A stretch of 19,497 nucleotides of DNA from Larix sibirica (GCA_004151065.3 NWUY0300060708.1:7866-27362), one strand, 5' to 3'; positions 9,167-18,699 are shown, counted from the first letter of the stretch. The notes: generated by a model from the sequence alone, not told the origin. Numbers and translations: made by a program.

Positions 9167-9194
9167 TGTTGGCACGCCAACAACCCCCCTTAAA
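9167..9194 (-). other. Candidate minus-strand polypurine tract and LTR start
   Basis: On the minus strand TTAAGGGGGGT is followed by TGTTGGCGTGCCAACA (9182 down to 9167). This has the same layout as the boundary at 4479-4493 (TTAAGGGGGAG then TGTTGG), in opposite orientation. TGTTGGC and GCCAACA form a 7-bp inverted repeat with a 2-base centre. If real, an LTR extends leftward from 9182 and the internal region lies to the right. No copia protein is seen there, so the element would be non-autonomous or gutted. Confidence 0.35.
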
Positions 9195-9199
9195 ATTTT

Positions 9200-12100
9200 C
9201 ACAAATTAAAGGTGCCCCAATCTCAAATTTGTAAATATTTTTCTTTCATTGGATTTAATTTGCTTTGTGATTTCACCCTTTTGTTGGATGGCATTTCCAT
9301 GCTTAGTTTTTCTTTCTTTTGGATTCTTAGTTTTCATGAAATGATGGTTTGGTTTTCAACTATTTGGCTCTTTAGCATATCTTCAGTGGCTAAAGAGTGG
9401 GTGATTTTGGATGATCTATCAAATTTTTAAGTCTTAAACTTTTTATAAAAAGTCTTGCCATTTAGTAATTTTTCAATTTTTGGAAAAATTTAGATCATTT
9501 GTGTAAGACTTATTTATATACGAAGTCTTAAGAGAATGTATTTTAATTCATGAAAGGCATCAATTTTTATAAGCTTGTATCTTCATTAAAAGATGATTCT
9601 TACAATGAAATTATTTTTCTTCCTTAATAAAATTTCAAAATAATTACAAACCATTAATATAATAACAAATTACAATTATATGTTTATTTTCATATTAACA
9701 ATTATTTTATTTATTTTTTGAAAATTTCCCTTATATTATTGTGTAAGTCTTATTTATTCTCTTACATAACTAATTTGATGCCCATCTCCATTCATAAAAT
9801 TCCATTAGAACCTATTCTTTAATAACACATTTTAAAGACATTTTTTTAAGTTTCTTTTAAAAGAGCATGGGTGATATTTTAATATAAGGAAACTTTGAAA
9901 AAATATAAAGCTGTATGGCTTTTATGGTAAGGGTACCATGGTGATTAATCCAAAATTATCTCATATCACTTTTAAAACACATTCAAGAGGTTATTGTTTG
10001 ACTTTGTGATGATTTTCATTTTCCAAATGCTCTTATAATAATGACTTTTGGTTTCTTATATACCATGTATTTATCTTGAGACCAGAGTTTGAAATATTTT
10101 GTCACGTTTTCTACTTTTCTCAATGAGTTTATTAATAAATTATTCTTGGTTTTAAGACAGAAGTTTCTAGTGTGATTACGTGAAAAGTTAACATACAAAC
10201 GTGGAGGAAAGCATTGAATGGAGGTGACGATAATGAGAGGACTTGCCACGATTTCATTAAAAGGGATCTCAAGCATGGATATAGGTGAAAAGGCAACATG
10301 GAAAGCCAAAGTTTGAGCAACCAAGGAATAATTTTAAACTATGGGAAAAAGGGTGAACCCTATGCATAAATCATAAATTATCATGAGTTCACTACGTCAA
10401 TTAAAGCGTTGTGATAATCAAGAAGTTATCCTATTACTTCAACTCGGTTATCGCTCTCACCACATCGCCAGAGGTTAGCATGAGATTGAGGAGAGGATAT
10501 CTTGTAGAATAGTTAGGCACTCTCAAGAACTTCATCACTTAACATAAATTCCACTCTTTGGGGGGAGAGGGTGGTCTTTATTTTTCTATAATTGTTCTTT
10601 CTGTTGGTCAATGTGCTTTCGATGGGTCTGGGATGAGAGAGTGCTACCTGCAACTAATGGATATAGAATGTTTATAAAGTGATGGTGCTAGAGTTTATAA
10701 AATCTTCTTTTTTGCTATGTATGAATGTCTTTTACAGTTGTAATAAACCAGATTTTTCTTCTTCTATTCATCGTTGTTTCAGCAGAGTTTGGGTAAACTT
10801 GGACTATGTTTCCATGTGCCTTATTCAAGTTCTTTTACAATTATAATATTTATAACTGTGTTTTAAAAGATTGTAATTATTTTACAGTTGATCCATTTAA
10901 TGTACATTAGTTTAGCATTGTAGAATTAAAAGCTTTCTTTGTAATTCTCTATGACTTTGTTTCTTTAGTTTTGCATTGAACTTTTAAATTTCATAAATGT
11001 GTAATGATTAAATAATAGAATGTTTTCTGCGATTTTAATTGTTACATGTTTATGATGGAGGCTTAATTGACTTAGTCAAATCGCTTTGGATCCGGGGATA
11101 GGACATAGATAGGTTCATCTAACTTTGCATTTGCATTCTGTAGCTATTAGTTTATCATTAGTATCTAGAGTAAATAGCCTTCTTTGGTCTAAGGTATGTC
11201 TACTGGGGCTTAAGAAAGTGATATTCAACTTATAAAAGTTCATATCTTTTGTTTAAGGTTTTAATTTATTATTTTCTATAAAAAATTAGGTCTTTCTTGG
11301 GACTGTCCAAGAATACCCTATGTAGATTTGTATATTGTGTTAATATTGTATTTTTGTATTTGTAATTAGTTTAGACTAAGTTAGTGTTTACATCTCCTCA
11401 CTTGTTGGCGAAATTTCCAATTGGTTAATAGAGCATTTAAACCCGTTAGGGGCAACCATTCCAAATGACTTGGGGTAGCTTAACACCCCCGGATTGGCTT
11501 GGTTCCTCTTTGTTGACTAAATGTACTAAATCCCACCTAAATCCACATCAACAAAGCATTAACTCATTACGTATTGGGACATTCAATGTTTTAATATGCA
11601 TTTATGCCAACCCTAGATTACATAGCTCTCGACCTTAGCAATTTTCCAACCATCGACCAATGTGCGAGCTACAACTGACCCACATCAATATCCCACATAA
11701 AACCTTGCTCACATAAAAACAAAAAACTTTGGTCGAGACTGTTAGTGCCATTAGGAAACAAATATCATCATATCCCTTGATTACGATGAAGAATAAAAAC
11801 ATTTGATTATGCAACCTCGAAAATCAATGCATACCATCCATTTAACACCATGCATATGGTCACCTTGTGTTGATAGGTCAAACACGTGATGGATCGTCTC
11901 GATGAAATCATAACTTCTTCCATATGATTACACCACCTTCCATTTCTAGGGTCAAAACCATATTAAATATAATTGCATACAATACACGAAAAGACAAATC
12001 ATTATGTGTTTGGTGCAATATTTCTAGCCATAGGTTATGCTATATGGAGGAACATGACATGACAAACCAATGTTTGCAACATACCAAATCACCTTTGCTT

Positions 12101-12540
12101 ATGCCAGTTAAACCTTGATGTGACCAAACATTTTTCCAAACATATAGGAGGTAAACCAAATAGCCTTGGAAAATATCATCATTATATAAAAACAAAATAT
12201 CCCACGCTTTATATATGGCCATGAACTTTAAATATTACCCTAAAATACATGTAATGTTCATATCTTTTGGTCAAGTCTCAAGCACTAACATAAGACTTCA
12301 ACATGCATATATATATCAGATTTGAACCATTAAGATCTCACCATATCATTTCCCTTTGCCATTTAGATCTCCATACAAATAACGAAAAGATTTGCAATGC
12401 AAACACACAAAAGTATAAGTATAACAAGCAACCAATCTAAAATCACACATGTGAGACAACTATGCCACTCCACCCTACAATCTGAAACAACTCTTCACCA
12501 ATGGACATTCATTTTACTTTCTGGGGGTCCCAGCTATTTA
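9200..12540. other. AT-rich sequence, no gene recognised
   Basis: More than 3 kb without family motifs on either strand. Open frames (9212-9430 +, 10016-10324 -, 11924-12118 +) are short and I cannot relate them to any protein. A 16-bp near-direct repeat GTGTAAG[AT]CTTATTTA occurs at 9501-9516 and 9741-9756. A 9-bp inverted repeat CTTTGTTGA/TCAACAAAG lies at 11508-11516 and 11548-11556. TGTTGGCG at 11403-11410 could be the left end of the LTR proposed to end at 12619, but nothing else supports that. Confidence 0.35.
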
Positions 12541-12547
12541 TTGATAT

Positions 12548-12559
12548 TATATATAAATA
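12548..12559 (+). promoter_or_regulatory. Putative TATA box of a plus-strand LTR
   Basis: TATATATAAATA lies about 60 bases before the proposed LTR end at 12619. The position fits a U3 promoter with a short R/U5, but in AT-rich DNA the match alone is weak. Confidence 0.25.
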
Positions 12560-12621
12560 TTTAATAGGCCTTACAACCATTTGCAGGAGAATATTAGGTG
12601 GTGAATTTATGAGTTAACATC

Positions 12622-12637
12622 TGGTGACTCCACAGGG
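12622..12637 (+). other. Candidate primer binding site after an LTR end
   Basis: TGGTGACTCCACAGGG follows ...GTTAACA (ending 12619) with a 2-base gap. LTR elements end in CA and are followed by a TGG-starting site complementary to a tRNA 3' end. The string resembles the TGGCGACTC...GGGG sites of plant Tat/Ogre-type gypsy elements, recalled from memory. It is on the strand opposite to the gypsy genes at 13071-17911, so it belongs to a different insertion, of which the following A-rich sequence would be the leader. Confidence 0.35.
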
Positions 12638-12640
12638 TAG

Positions 12641-13066
12641 TCAATTTTATTGGCTAGAACTCAGAATATCTCATTAAATTGTTGTATTTTTAGCAGATTT
12701 TTGAAGACTATCATAATATCTTTGATATTCTCTTTTAAAAAAAATTGTATGGAGGCAGAAAGGGATAAAAGAAGTGGGCTTAAGCTTATATCATCGAGTA
12801 TAGGGAAGAATACCAAAGGTCTTGTGGCAACAACAACATTATTTATGCATACCAGGAAATGCACTTGTTTTGTTGTTTTTAACTTTATATGCAAATAAAA
12901 ATTGTTTTTACATAAATGCAACTAATTAATGCTTTACAGGTCCAACTTGACTCAATCTTAAAAATTGAAACAAATAAGCTAAAATTGACAAAAAATTGAA
13001 AGAAAAATCAAATACAAAAAACTAATAACAAACAGAAAGAAGAAAAAGGTATGTACATAAAAATAA
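12641..13066. other. A-rich non-coding stretch
   Basis: No protein family seen; overlapping open frames at 12650-12921 on both strands have no motif. The last 100 bases are strongly A-rich on the plus strand. On the minus strand this follows the integrase stop, but I see neither a polypurine tract nor an LTR for the gypsy element here, so its 3' end has been lost or replaced. Confidence 0.35.
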
Positions 13067-13070
13067 AAAA

Positions 13071-14380
13071 TCAATTTGGTTCATTGTAGTGTTTCATATG
13101 TGAATCATTAGTTGTAAAAGAGAACAACCTTTCTTGCATATCTTTACACCGGTAGGATTTATTACCAACATCAAAGGCAATTTTGTAAGGAGCTAGCCAT
13201 AGCCTTTGAAACTTTGTGTGCTTCCCTTTATCTACATGAGCAGAATCCCAAAGTAACACTTTCTCATTGACTTTAAAAGAAACAGACTTAGACTTCTTAT
13301 CAAAGTATTTCTTAACAGTTTGTTTCCTTTTCTTTAGATTATTAAGGGCATGGTTTCTTTGTTCTTCTAAAGCTAACAAGGCATTAATTCTTTGTGGGAT
13401 ATTGATAGGATTTAATTCTTCAGCTTGTACTGCAAGTATAAGGGAATTCAATTCTAATTCTACCGGCATTAGAACTTCCTGACCATATAAGAGTTGAAAT
13501 GGAGTATGACCAATACTATTTTTAGTAGTGGTTCTTTCAGCCCATAATGCGTAGATAAGAAGAGCATGCCATTGGAGACGGTTATCATTTATGATACTTC
13601 TTAAAATTTTGATCAAATTCTTATTAGTGGACTTAGCTTGTCCATTTCCCTATGGATAATAGGTAGATGAAGTGAAATGTTTCACTCCAAATTTGTTTCA
13701 AAAAAGAGTCAGTTTAGTGGAAATGAAGGTTGGTCCATTATCTGAAATGATTTTAAGAGGAATACGAAATTGAGAAAGGATGTAGGACTCTAGAAATGAT
13801 ATTAGTTGTTCATCCTATGTGTTTTTTAGTGGGACAACTTCAATCCATTTAGTAAAATATTCCATCGTTGTAAGGATAACCATATGACCAGCAGAAGATG
13901 ATGGATTAATTGGACCAATGAAGTCTAATCCCTATTTGAGAAAGGAAAATTTGGACTAACAGGTTGCAAAGGCATAACAGAAAATTGTTTTCTACCTGCA
14001 CATTTTGGTATTTTTCACAGGCCTGTGTGAATTTATATGAATCACTGAAACCAAAAGGCCAGTAAAAAAAGTTCTTAAAATTTTGTATGTAGTAGCCCTT
14101 GCAGCAAAATGACCACCAATATGTATATCGGAATCATCATATCCATGGATTTGTTTAGGAAATTTTTGCGATTTTCATTATTTATGCATCGCAAGAACAT
14201 GCCATCAATGTTTATTCGAAAAAGAGATGTCCCTAAAATTACATATTTAGAATATTCTAAATGAATCCTTCTGCATTGATGGTTATTTATATTGGTAGGA
14301 CATTTCTGAAATTGCAGATAAGAAATCATGTCTTTATACCTTGGATGTTCTACTAATTCGATGTTTTCAGCTTCAATGAG
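13071..14380 (-). pseudogene. gypsy integrase
   Basis: Inserts the cDNA into host DNA. N-terminal part from about 14380: YKDMISYLQFQKCPTN and ILGTSLFRINIDGMFLRC. The H2C2 zinc finger near 14000-14130 has GGHFAARATTYKIL and ACEKYQ, in which the second Cys pair is damaged (C-X2-Y). Core: a stop, then GLDFIGP (Asp, 13923-13925), TKWIEVVPLKN, IISDNGPTFIS (Asp, 13740-13742), HFTSSTYYP, a stop, and GNGQAKSTNKN, where the catalytic Glu of GQAES is Lys (13632-13634). C-terminal domain 13071-13616 is open: ALWAERTTTKNSIGHTPFQL, then KVLLWDSA, KFQRLWLAPYKIAF and HMKHYNEPN. No chromodomain. The missing Glu, zinc Cys, and stops make it inactive. Confidence 0.85.
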
Positions 14381-14424
14381 AAAAAGGAATCATCGTTTTC
14401 TGCGGAAGTACTTGGTTCAGTATG

Positions 14425-14985
14425 TTAAGCCAAGTGTAAGGCTAGATCTCGTCCCTTAATCATGTTCAAATTAGTAATCATTAAATCATGTTCTTGTATC
14501 TTGGCAAGCCAATGAGCGAGCTTTCCTAAAAGAAAAGTTTGAGAAAGCAAAAATTTAACAACAGGTAAAGGAACATTTACCTCTATATGCTTGCCTAAGA
14601 TTAAACGAAATTTTTTCTCAATAGCTTTAACGAGAGCAAACACATGTTTTCAATTAAGGAGTACTTCATTTCATCGTCGGATACAATTTCACTCATGAAA
14701 GCTATCAGATTTTCAATGTTTTGATCATCTTTATGAAGAAGAATGGTTGATATTGCTTCTTTGGTAGCATTAGTGTAAATAATAAATTCCTTTTCGAAAA
14801 TAGATCTTGTGAGTATAGGAGCAGAACTGATTGTCTTTTTTATCTGAACAATTTTTTTTACAACATTAACATTCCAAGAGAAAGATTGATCTTGTTTAAC
14901 CATATGATGAATTGGTCTAGCCATAACAACAAAATCAAGAATAAACCTCCTTACAAAATTGATTTTACCCATGAATGATTGAATT
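14425..14985 (-). pseudogene. RT-linked RNase H (second RNase H of the gypsy element)
   Basis: Directly after the RT connection the reading gives IFEKEFIIYTNATKEAISTIL: the usual Tyr-Thr-Asp start of a gypsy RNase H, with Asn at the first catalytic position. Then come ENLIAFMSEIVSDDEMKYS and, after a frameshift near 14640, ALVKAIEKKFRLILGKHIEV, VKFLLSQTFLLGKLAHWLAK and IQEHDLMITNLNMIKGRDLA, the substrate-strand handling and C-terminal part that in related elements ends in ...G-DLADHLA. The copy thus has two RNase H domains, this one probably catalytically dead (Asp to Asn is a single G-to-A change). Confidence 0.7.
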
Positions 14986-14989
14986 TCTT

Positions 14990-15830
14990 TTTTAGAGGTA
15001 GGAGATTGAAGATTTTGGATGGAAATAGCTTGTTCAGGATCTATGGTAATTCCATAATATGAAACAATATGACCAAGGACCTTACCTTGGGTGACACCGA
15101 AGACTGACTTTGTCGGATTCAAGGACATTCCAAACTTCTTGCAGTGGAAGAAAACTTGTCGAAGAGGATCAAATGTTATTTTCGGTATTTGGATTAAATA
15201 GTTAAGTCATCGAGATATACTTGGAATATCTTACCGATTAGATCATTGAGGGATATTTGCATAGCCCTTTGGAAGGTAGCACTTGCATTAATTAATCTAA
15301 ATGACATTCTTCTGTATGCAAAAGTGCCCCAATGAGTGGTGAATGTGGTTTTATATTTCTCATCCCTCTTAACTTGAATTTGGTTGTAACCGGAAAATCC
15401 ATCATGAGGGACATCATTTGTGATGCTAATACTTGTTGTGAAAATAGTTTCATGTTTAGAAGAGGAAAATTGTCTTTTACACTTGCCCTATTTAATGCAT
15501 GGAAATCGACACATAATCTTATGTCTCCATTTTTCTTCTATACTAGGACAAATTTTGATATCCATTCAGAGTATTTGATAGGAAAAATAATATTAGCATT
15601 AATCAATTTTTCAACTTCTTTCCTAATAGTTTCCTCTAGAGTAGGTTGATTGGTCTTTGCCTCTGTTTTACTTTGCTTCTTCCTTGATAGGAATAGCATC
15701 CTAAATTATGTTCAGATCAAAACCACGAGGATCCTCATAAGACCAAGCAAAAACATTTTAAATTCATGAAACAATTCTATGGACTTTCTTTTTCTATTTT
15801 GGAACATTGAGCTCCTATTTTTCAATGTTT
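14990..15830 (-). pseudogene. gypsy reverse transcriptase
   Basis: Copies element RNA to DNA. Motifs in order on the minus strand: a pre-RT stretch (FHEFK, then YEDPRGFDLNII in shifted frame, 15690-15770), ETIRKEVEKLINANIIFP (15600-15650), KKNGDIRLCVDFHALNRASV (15500-15550), a weak motif A (MSLMMDFPVTTKF in place of the usual LD-[FY][SA]GY, so the first catalytic Asp is shifted or altered), THWGTFAYRRMSFRLINASA with TFQRAM (15260-15340, usual PFGL[MI]NA), and motif C QVYLDDLTI with the Asp-Asp at 15206-15211. The thumb and connection follow as KVLGHIVSYYGITIDPEQ and KKEIQSFMGKINFVRRFI (14940-15090). Stops interrupt at several points. The plus-strand open frame 15332-15649 is a shadow. Confidence 0.85.
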
Positions 15831-16139
15831 AGGATTGTCAGGAATCCCAATATTTACTTATATTGTTTCACCAATCTTTCTTTTTTATTTTTTTGTTTCC
15901 AACATCACTAGAGGAAAATGAATTTTCCAAGGGTGTTAACCCTTTAGGAAATTTATTGTCTTCTAGGGATATGATTTCTTTTTGTTTTAAAGGTTCATTC
16001 TGTACAAAGGAACAAATACTCTCATAGTTGGAAAAAACTTGCCAAGAATCTATGTTGTTATGAAGATGGGGTCTATATAAAGATAAAAATATGCAATCTG
16101 GCCTTTGGGGAAACAACTGTTTTGAAGGGATGGCAACAA

Positions 16140-16500
16140 AAATAGTTAGCTTATCAGCTATAGAATTCAATTCGCTTCTAATATGTGTGGTATTAAATGA
16201 CAATAAATTTGAGATTAAAGATCGTGTTACTTGCGTGTAGACTCCTTTAATCAATTTAGAATCTCCAAATACAACAATATGAAAACAATATAAGTTATAA
16301 GAATTTTCCATCCCTAAAATTAAAGCTTCGAATTATGAAATATTGTTTGTACAAGGAAATTCGAGTCTATAAGAAAAATTGTCGATTTTACCTATAGGAG
16401 GGTATAATATGATGTTTGCTCCATTGCCTTCATTTGAGCTAGCACCATCAAAGTGCATATGCTAGATGCCATCTTCAGGTTTTGTAGAAGATACAATAGG
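16140..16500 (-). pseudogene. RNase H domain located between protease and RT
   Basis: Minus-strand reading gives MHFDGASSNEGNGANII (first catalytic Asp, 16447-16449), RLEFPCTNNIS, a stop, FEALILGMENSY (second acid Glu, 16327-16329), and IVVFGDSKLIKGV (third acid Asp, 16261-16263), then ELNSIADKL near 16160 with the last Asp. All four catalytic acids are present. Stops fall at the codon before HMHFDG, where related copies as I recall them have Trp, and just before FEAL. The following sequence (15868-16150; IPSKQLFPQRPDC, SWQVFSNYESIC, FPKGLTPLENSF) links it to RT. This is the plant/archaeal-like RNase H type, extra to the one that follows RT, and its place before RT differs from the ordinary gypsy order. 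Confidence 0.75.
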
Positions 16501-16555
16501 GTCATCATCATCTTCAACAAAAATAGAATATAAACATGAATCTTCCTCTATGTAA

Positions 16556-17235
16556 TTAACATGAGGTTGTGGAAGATTTTTTATATAAGGAAATTCGACT
16601 TTGTCTCAAAACAATGATGTTTTTATCATTTTTAGGAAGAGACATGTGTGATCCATCAAGAGAAATATAACCACCTGTTAGAGCTTTCCAATATCTACCA
16701 AGAATAATGGGAAAATTACTGACAAACATATCAATAACTTGAATGTTACAAGTGTTTTTAATCTCTGGATGAGCACACAAGGATAAAGCAACATCTTTTA
16801 TTTATCATATGGTAGCTTGTTGCTAACTATTGTAAGACAATAGACTTCTAGAATTTTATTTGTATAGGATAAACCCAATTCTTCCATGATAATATTAGGC
16901 ATGATGTTCGAGCCTGGTCCACCATCTACCAGGAAACAATGAGCAATTTTGACATAGATTTTAATTGAAGGATAAAAGGGAGGATTATTAAGACTACTCC
17001 TAGGATTATGTACAATTAATTTATTTAGATGCAATTCTTCTTCATATTGTCCTTCAGAAAGACTATCTATGGTAGGAGTTCTTCCTTCCATAAAATTATT
17101 AATATGCTTATGTTGTTCAGGAACAGTAACCATATCAAACAAGGTAGCATCAACTTTAATAGTTGCTAGCCGTTTTAAAATATTATATTTAGAAGAAGAA
17201 GAGGAAGGGTTTTGATTGACTTGACTTTGATCATT
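16556..17235 (-). pseudogene. gypsy aspartic protease region
   Basis: The retroviral-type protease cuts the polyprotein. A Ser-rich linker (17160-17235) is followed by VTVPEQHKHINNFMEGRTPT, KIYVKIAHC and the active-site loop FLVDGGPGSNIMPN near 16920. The usual D-[ST]-G is D-G-G here, as I recall also from related plant elements. After a gap near 16790 the C-terminal half reads NIQVIDMFVSNFPIILGRYW and then ALTGGYISLDGSHMSLP. ILGR-W is the conserved hydrophobic-Leu-Gly-Arg-Asp-Trp motif with Asp changed to Tyr. A frameshift separates the halves (17142-16798 and 16780-16556). It is the domain between gag and the first RNase H. Family call firm, activity lost. Confidence 0.75.
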
Positions 17236-17253
17236 AATTGTAACATGTTGATT

Positions 17254-17911
17254 TTAATGCTGAGAAGGTGTATTTTGAGCAGGAAGGATCTTTAAAGGCC
17301 TCTCTTTACCCTTGTTATTGTAAAATTTAATTATTGTATTGACCAACATACAATCTTCCTCAGTGGTCCAAACTAGAGTGGTTACGGTTGTATCAGTTTT
17401 CTTTCCAAATTTTTTTATCTCTAGCATTCTTTTTAACCTCACAAGTTTCCTCATCGTGATTCTCCTCATAGAAATTACACTAGGATCTAGACATGATACC
17501 CCTAGGCTACAAATTATTAGCATTTCTAAATGAGCCTTAATTAGAAGTTTCTGCAGGATTATAATTTATTCCTTTCCTTTCAAAAGCAATTATGCAATTG
17601 CTCATGTCCTAGACTTACTGTAGGACAGTTGACATGCCAGTTTGCCTGGCCTGGTCCTCATTTTGAATTCCTATTCTTTCCAACTGATCTTCAAACTCTA
17701 AATATGTTTGCAAGGCAGATCCTAAATTATTGGCATTCTTATCTTCAAGCCTTTTCTTATAATGTGAGGGTAAAGTGTTATAATAGTTCATTAGAGCAGC
17801 GTGATTATGTGGCCTAATTAATTCAGGAATATGATTGTATAACTTGGTGAAATGTAAATTGAAATATTTAATGGTTTTTCCTATGTTGTTGATCCACTCA
17901 GTAGTTGGCAT
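17254..17911 (-). pseudogene. gag: gag fragment with zinc knuckle
   Basis: Gag forms the capsid that packages element RNA. The first 98 codons (17615-17911) are open and show the plant retrotransposon gag core: FNLHFTKLYNHIPELIRP, LMNYYNTLPSHYKKRLE and LQTYLEFEDQLERIG. The same frame goes on through five stops to a zinc knuckle at 17441-17479 reading CNFYEENHDEETC, that is C-X2-Y-X3-H-X4-C, in which the second metal-binding Cys is replaced by Tyr. A run of A bases near 17420 shifts the frame into a GKKTDTT... tail ending at 17254. The ATG at 17909-17911 is internal, not the true start: the N-terminal part of the capsid is cut off by the junction with other sequence at 17912. Confidence 0.75.
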
Positions 17912-17965
17912 TATTGTCGGATGCTAACTTCGACTTCGACACAACTTCGACAAGTTCCGAANAAA
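17912..17965. other. Junction of gypsy gag and LINE, with short CTTCGAC repeats and an ambiguous base
   Basis: Sequence between the truncated gag (ends 17911) and the first LINE-like residues (about 17966) belongs to neither. TGTCGGATGC at 17915-17924 looks like the start of an LTR. CTTCGAC occurs three times (17928-17934, 17934-17940, 17945-17951). Position 17962 is N. A nested insertion or an assembly join is likely here. Confidence 0.5.
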
Positions 17966-18135
17966 AATAAAGTATGGTGTATCTAACTAATAAATATGCC
18001 GAATCAAAAATATGGGCGTTACATCTAGAATTGATAGATTTATGGCCACTAAGGACATTTCCCAAGGCATGGGGGAGGTTAATGCTAGTGTTCTCTCAGT
18101 CATGGGATCCGACCATTAGCCCATAAGTCTCCAAT
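17966..18135 (+). pseudogene. LINE AP-endonuclease C-terminal fragment
   Basis: The L1 endonuclease nicks target DNA to prime reverse transcription. The reading YGVSN (with two stops) then KNMGVTSRIDRFMATKDI, VLSVMGSDH, a stop, and PISLQWD matches the last third of the plant L1 endonuclease: [FT]TW-N, SR[IL]DRFL, and the strongly conserved G-SDH-P[IL] loop, in which the His (18114-18116) is catalytic. The codon after SDH is TAG (18117-18119), where related elements have Ser, Trp or Cys. The N-terminal two thirds with the Asn, Glu and Asp active-site residues are absent. An in-frame stop also follows near 18215. Confidence 0.7.
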
Positions 18136-18179
18136 GGGATTGGTCGCATGCTTTCTTATATAATTCATTCATATTTGAG

Positions 18180-18690
18180 CAATTTGGTTGGAGCATAAAG
18201 AATTCAAAGATCGTATAGGACAATGGTGGTAGGATTTGGTTCCCCCTGAGGGCACTAGAATGTACCAATTTCAAAAAAAAATAAAGGCTCTTAAATCCAA
18301 TATCCGTACTTGGAATAGGGAAGACTTTGGAAATATCTTTCAGGATAAGAAAAAGCTGGTGGAAGATATTGAGCATATCCATAGAAAAGGAATAGAAGAT
18401 GGCTGGGATGAAAATCTGTGAGAGCAGGAGCAAAACTTGTTGGAGAAGCTCGAAGCCAGGGAAAGACATGAGGATATTTATTCGAAGAAAAAATATCGAA
18501 ACCAATGGCTCCAAGAAGGGGAGAAGAATACCAAATTCTTCCACAACACTGTTGTTCAAAATCCTCATAGATCAATCTTCAAACTCAGAAGTACCGATGG
18601 GGGCCAGGTGAAATCTAGAAGAGAAATTGAGGATGACTTGGTCCACCACTTTGAAACTATCCTGAAGGTCAGTCACCAAGATCAGTAGCC
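18180..18690 (+). pseudogene. LINE endonuclease-RT linker (helical region)
   Basis: After FIFEQFGWSIKNSKIV and IWFPLRA, the frame 18236-18421 reads GTRMYQFQKKIKALKSNIRTW and NREDFGNIF, the usual L[KR]ALK--L--WN[KR]--FG segment. A TGA ends it at 18419-18421. Reading continues as QNLLEKLEARERHEDIY and WLQEGEKNTKFFHNTVVQN (18437-18688): W[LI][KQ]EGD[RK]NTKFFH, one of the best conserved linker motifs in plant L1. Then IFKLRSTDGGQVKSRREIED leads into RT. The large minus-strand open frame 18116-18568 is its shadow. Lightly damaged. Confidence 0.8.
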
Positions 18691-18699
18691 TCATTCCAA

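Larger units (their letters stand above)
13071..17911 (-). mobile_element. Ty3/gypsy LTR retrotransposon internal region, decayed, no LTRs
   Basis: Read on the minus strand, domains follow in the order gag (zinc knuckle), aspartic protease, RNase H, reverse transcriptase, second RNase H, integrase with a C-terminal domain. Integrase after RT marks it as Ty3/gypsy rather than copia. No chromodomain follows the integrase, which fits the non-chromovirus (Athila/Tat-like) plant branch. The 4.8-kb stretch is nearly complete from mid-gag to the integrase end, but the start of gag is missing at the right. Flanking LTRs, primer site and polypurine tract were not found at either edge. Dozens of stops and several frameshifts affect every domain, so this is an old, inactive copy. 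Confidence 0.85.

Noticed and set aside
10016-10324. 102-codon open frame on the minus strand
   Set aside because: No motif, no neighbouring domain of the same family, a second overlapping frame equally open; length alone is weak evidence in this sequence.
10558-10575. G-rich purine run GGGGGGAGAGGG as a polypurine tract
   Set aside because: It is followed by TGGTC without any LTR-like terminal repeat, TATA box or element protein nearby.
11480-11500. Minus-strand CCGGGGGTGTTAAGC as another polypurine tract/LTR start
   Set aside because: Purine run too short and interrupted, and no matching LTR end found.
15332-15649. 105-codon open frame on the plus strand
   Set aside because: Shadow of the minus-strand gypsy reverse transcriptase motifs.
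18116-18568. 150-codon open frame on the minus strand
   Set aside because: It lies antisense to the LINE linker, whose plus-strand motifs (WLQEGEKNTKFFH and others) are unmistakable; the minus frame has no family features.
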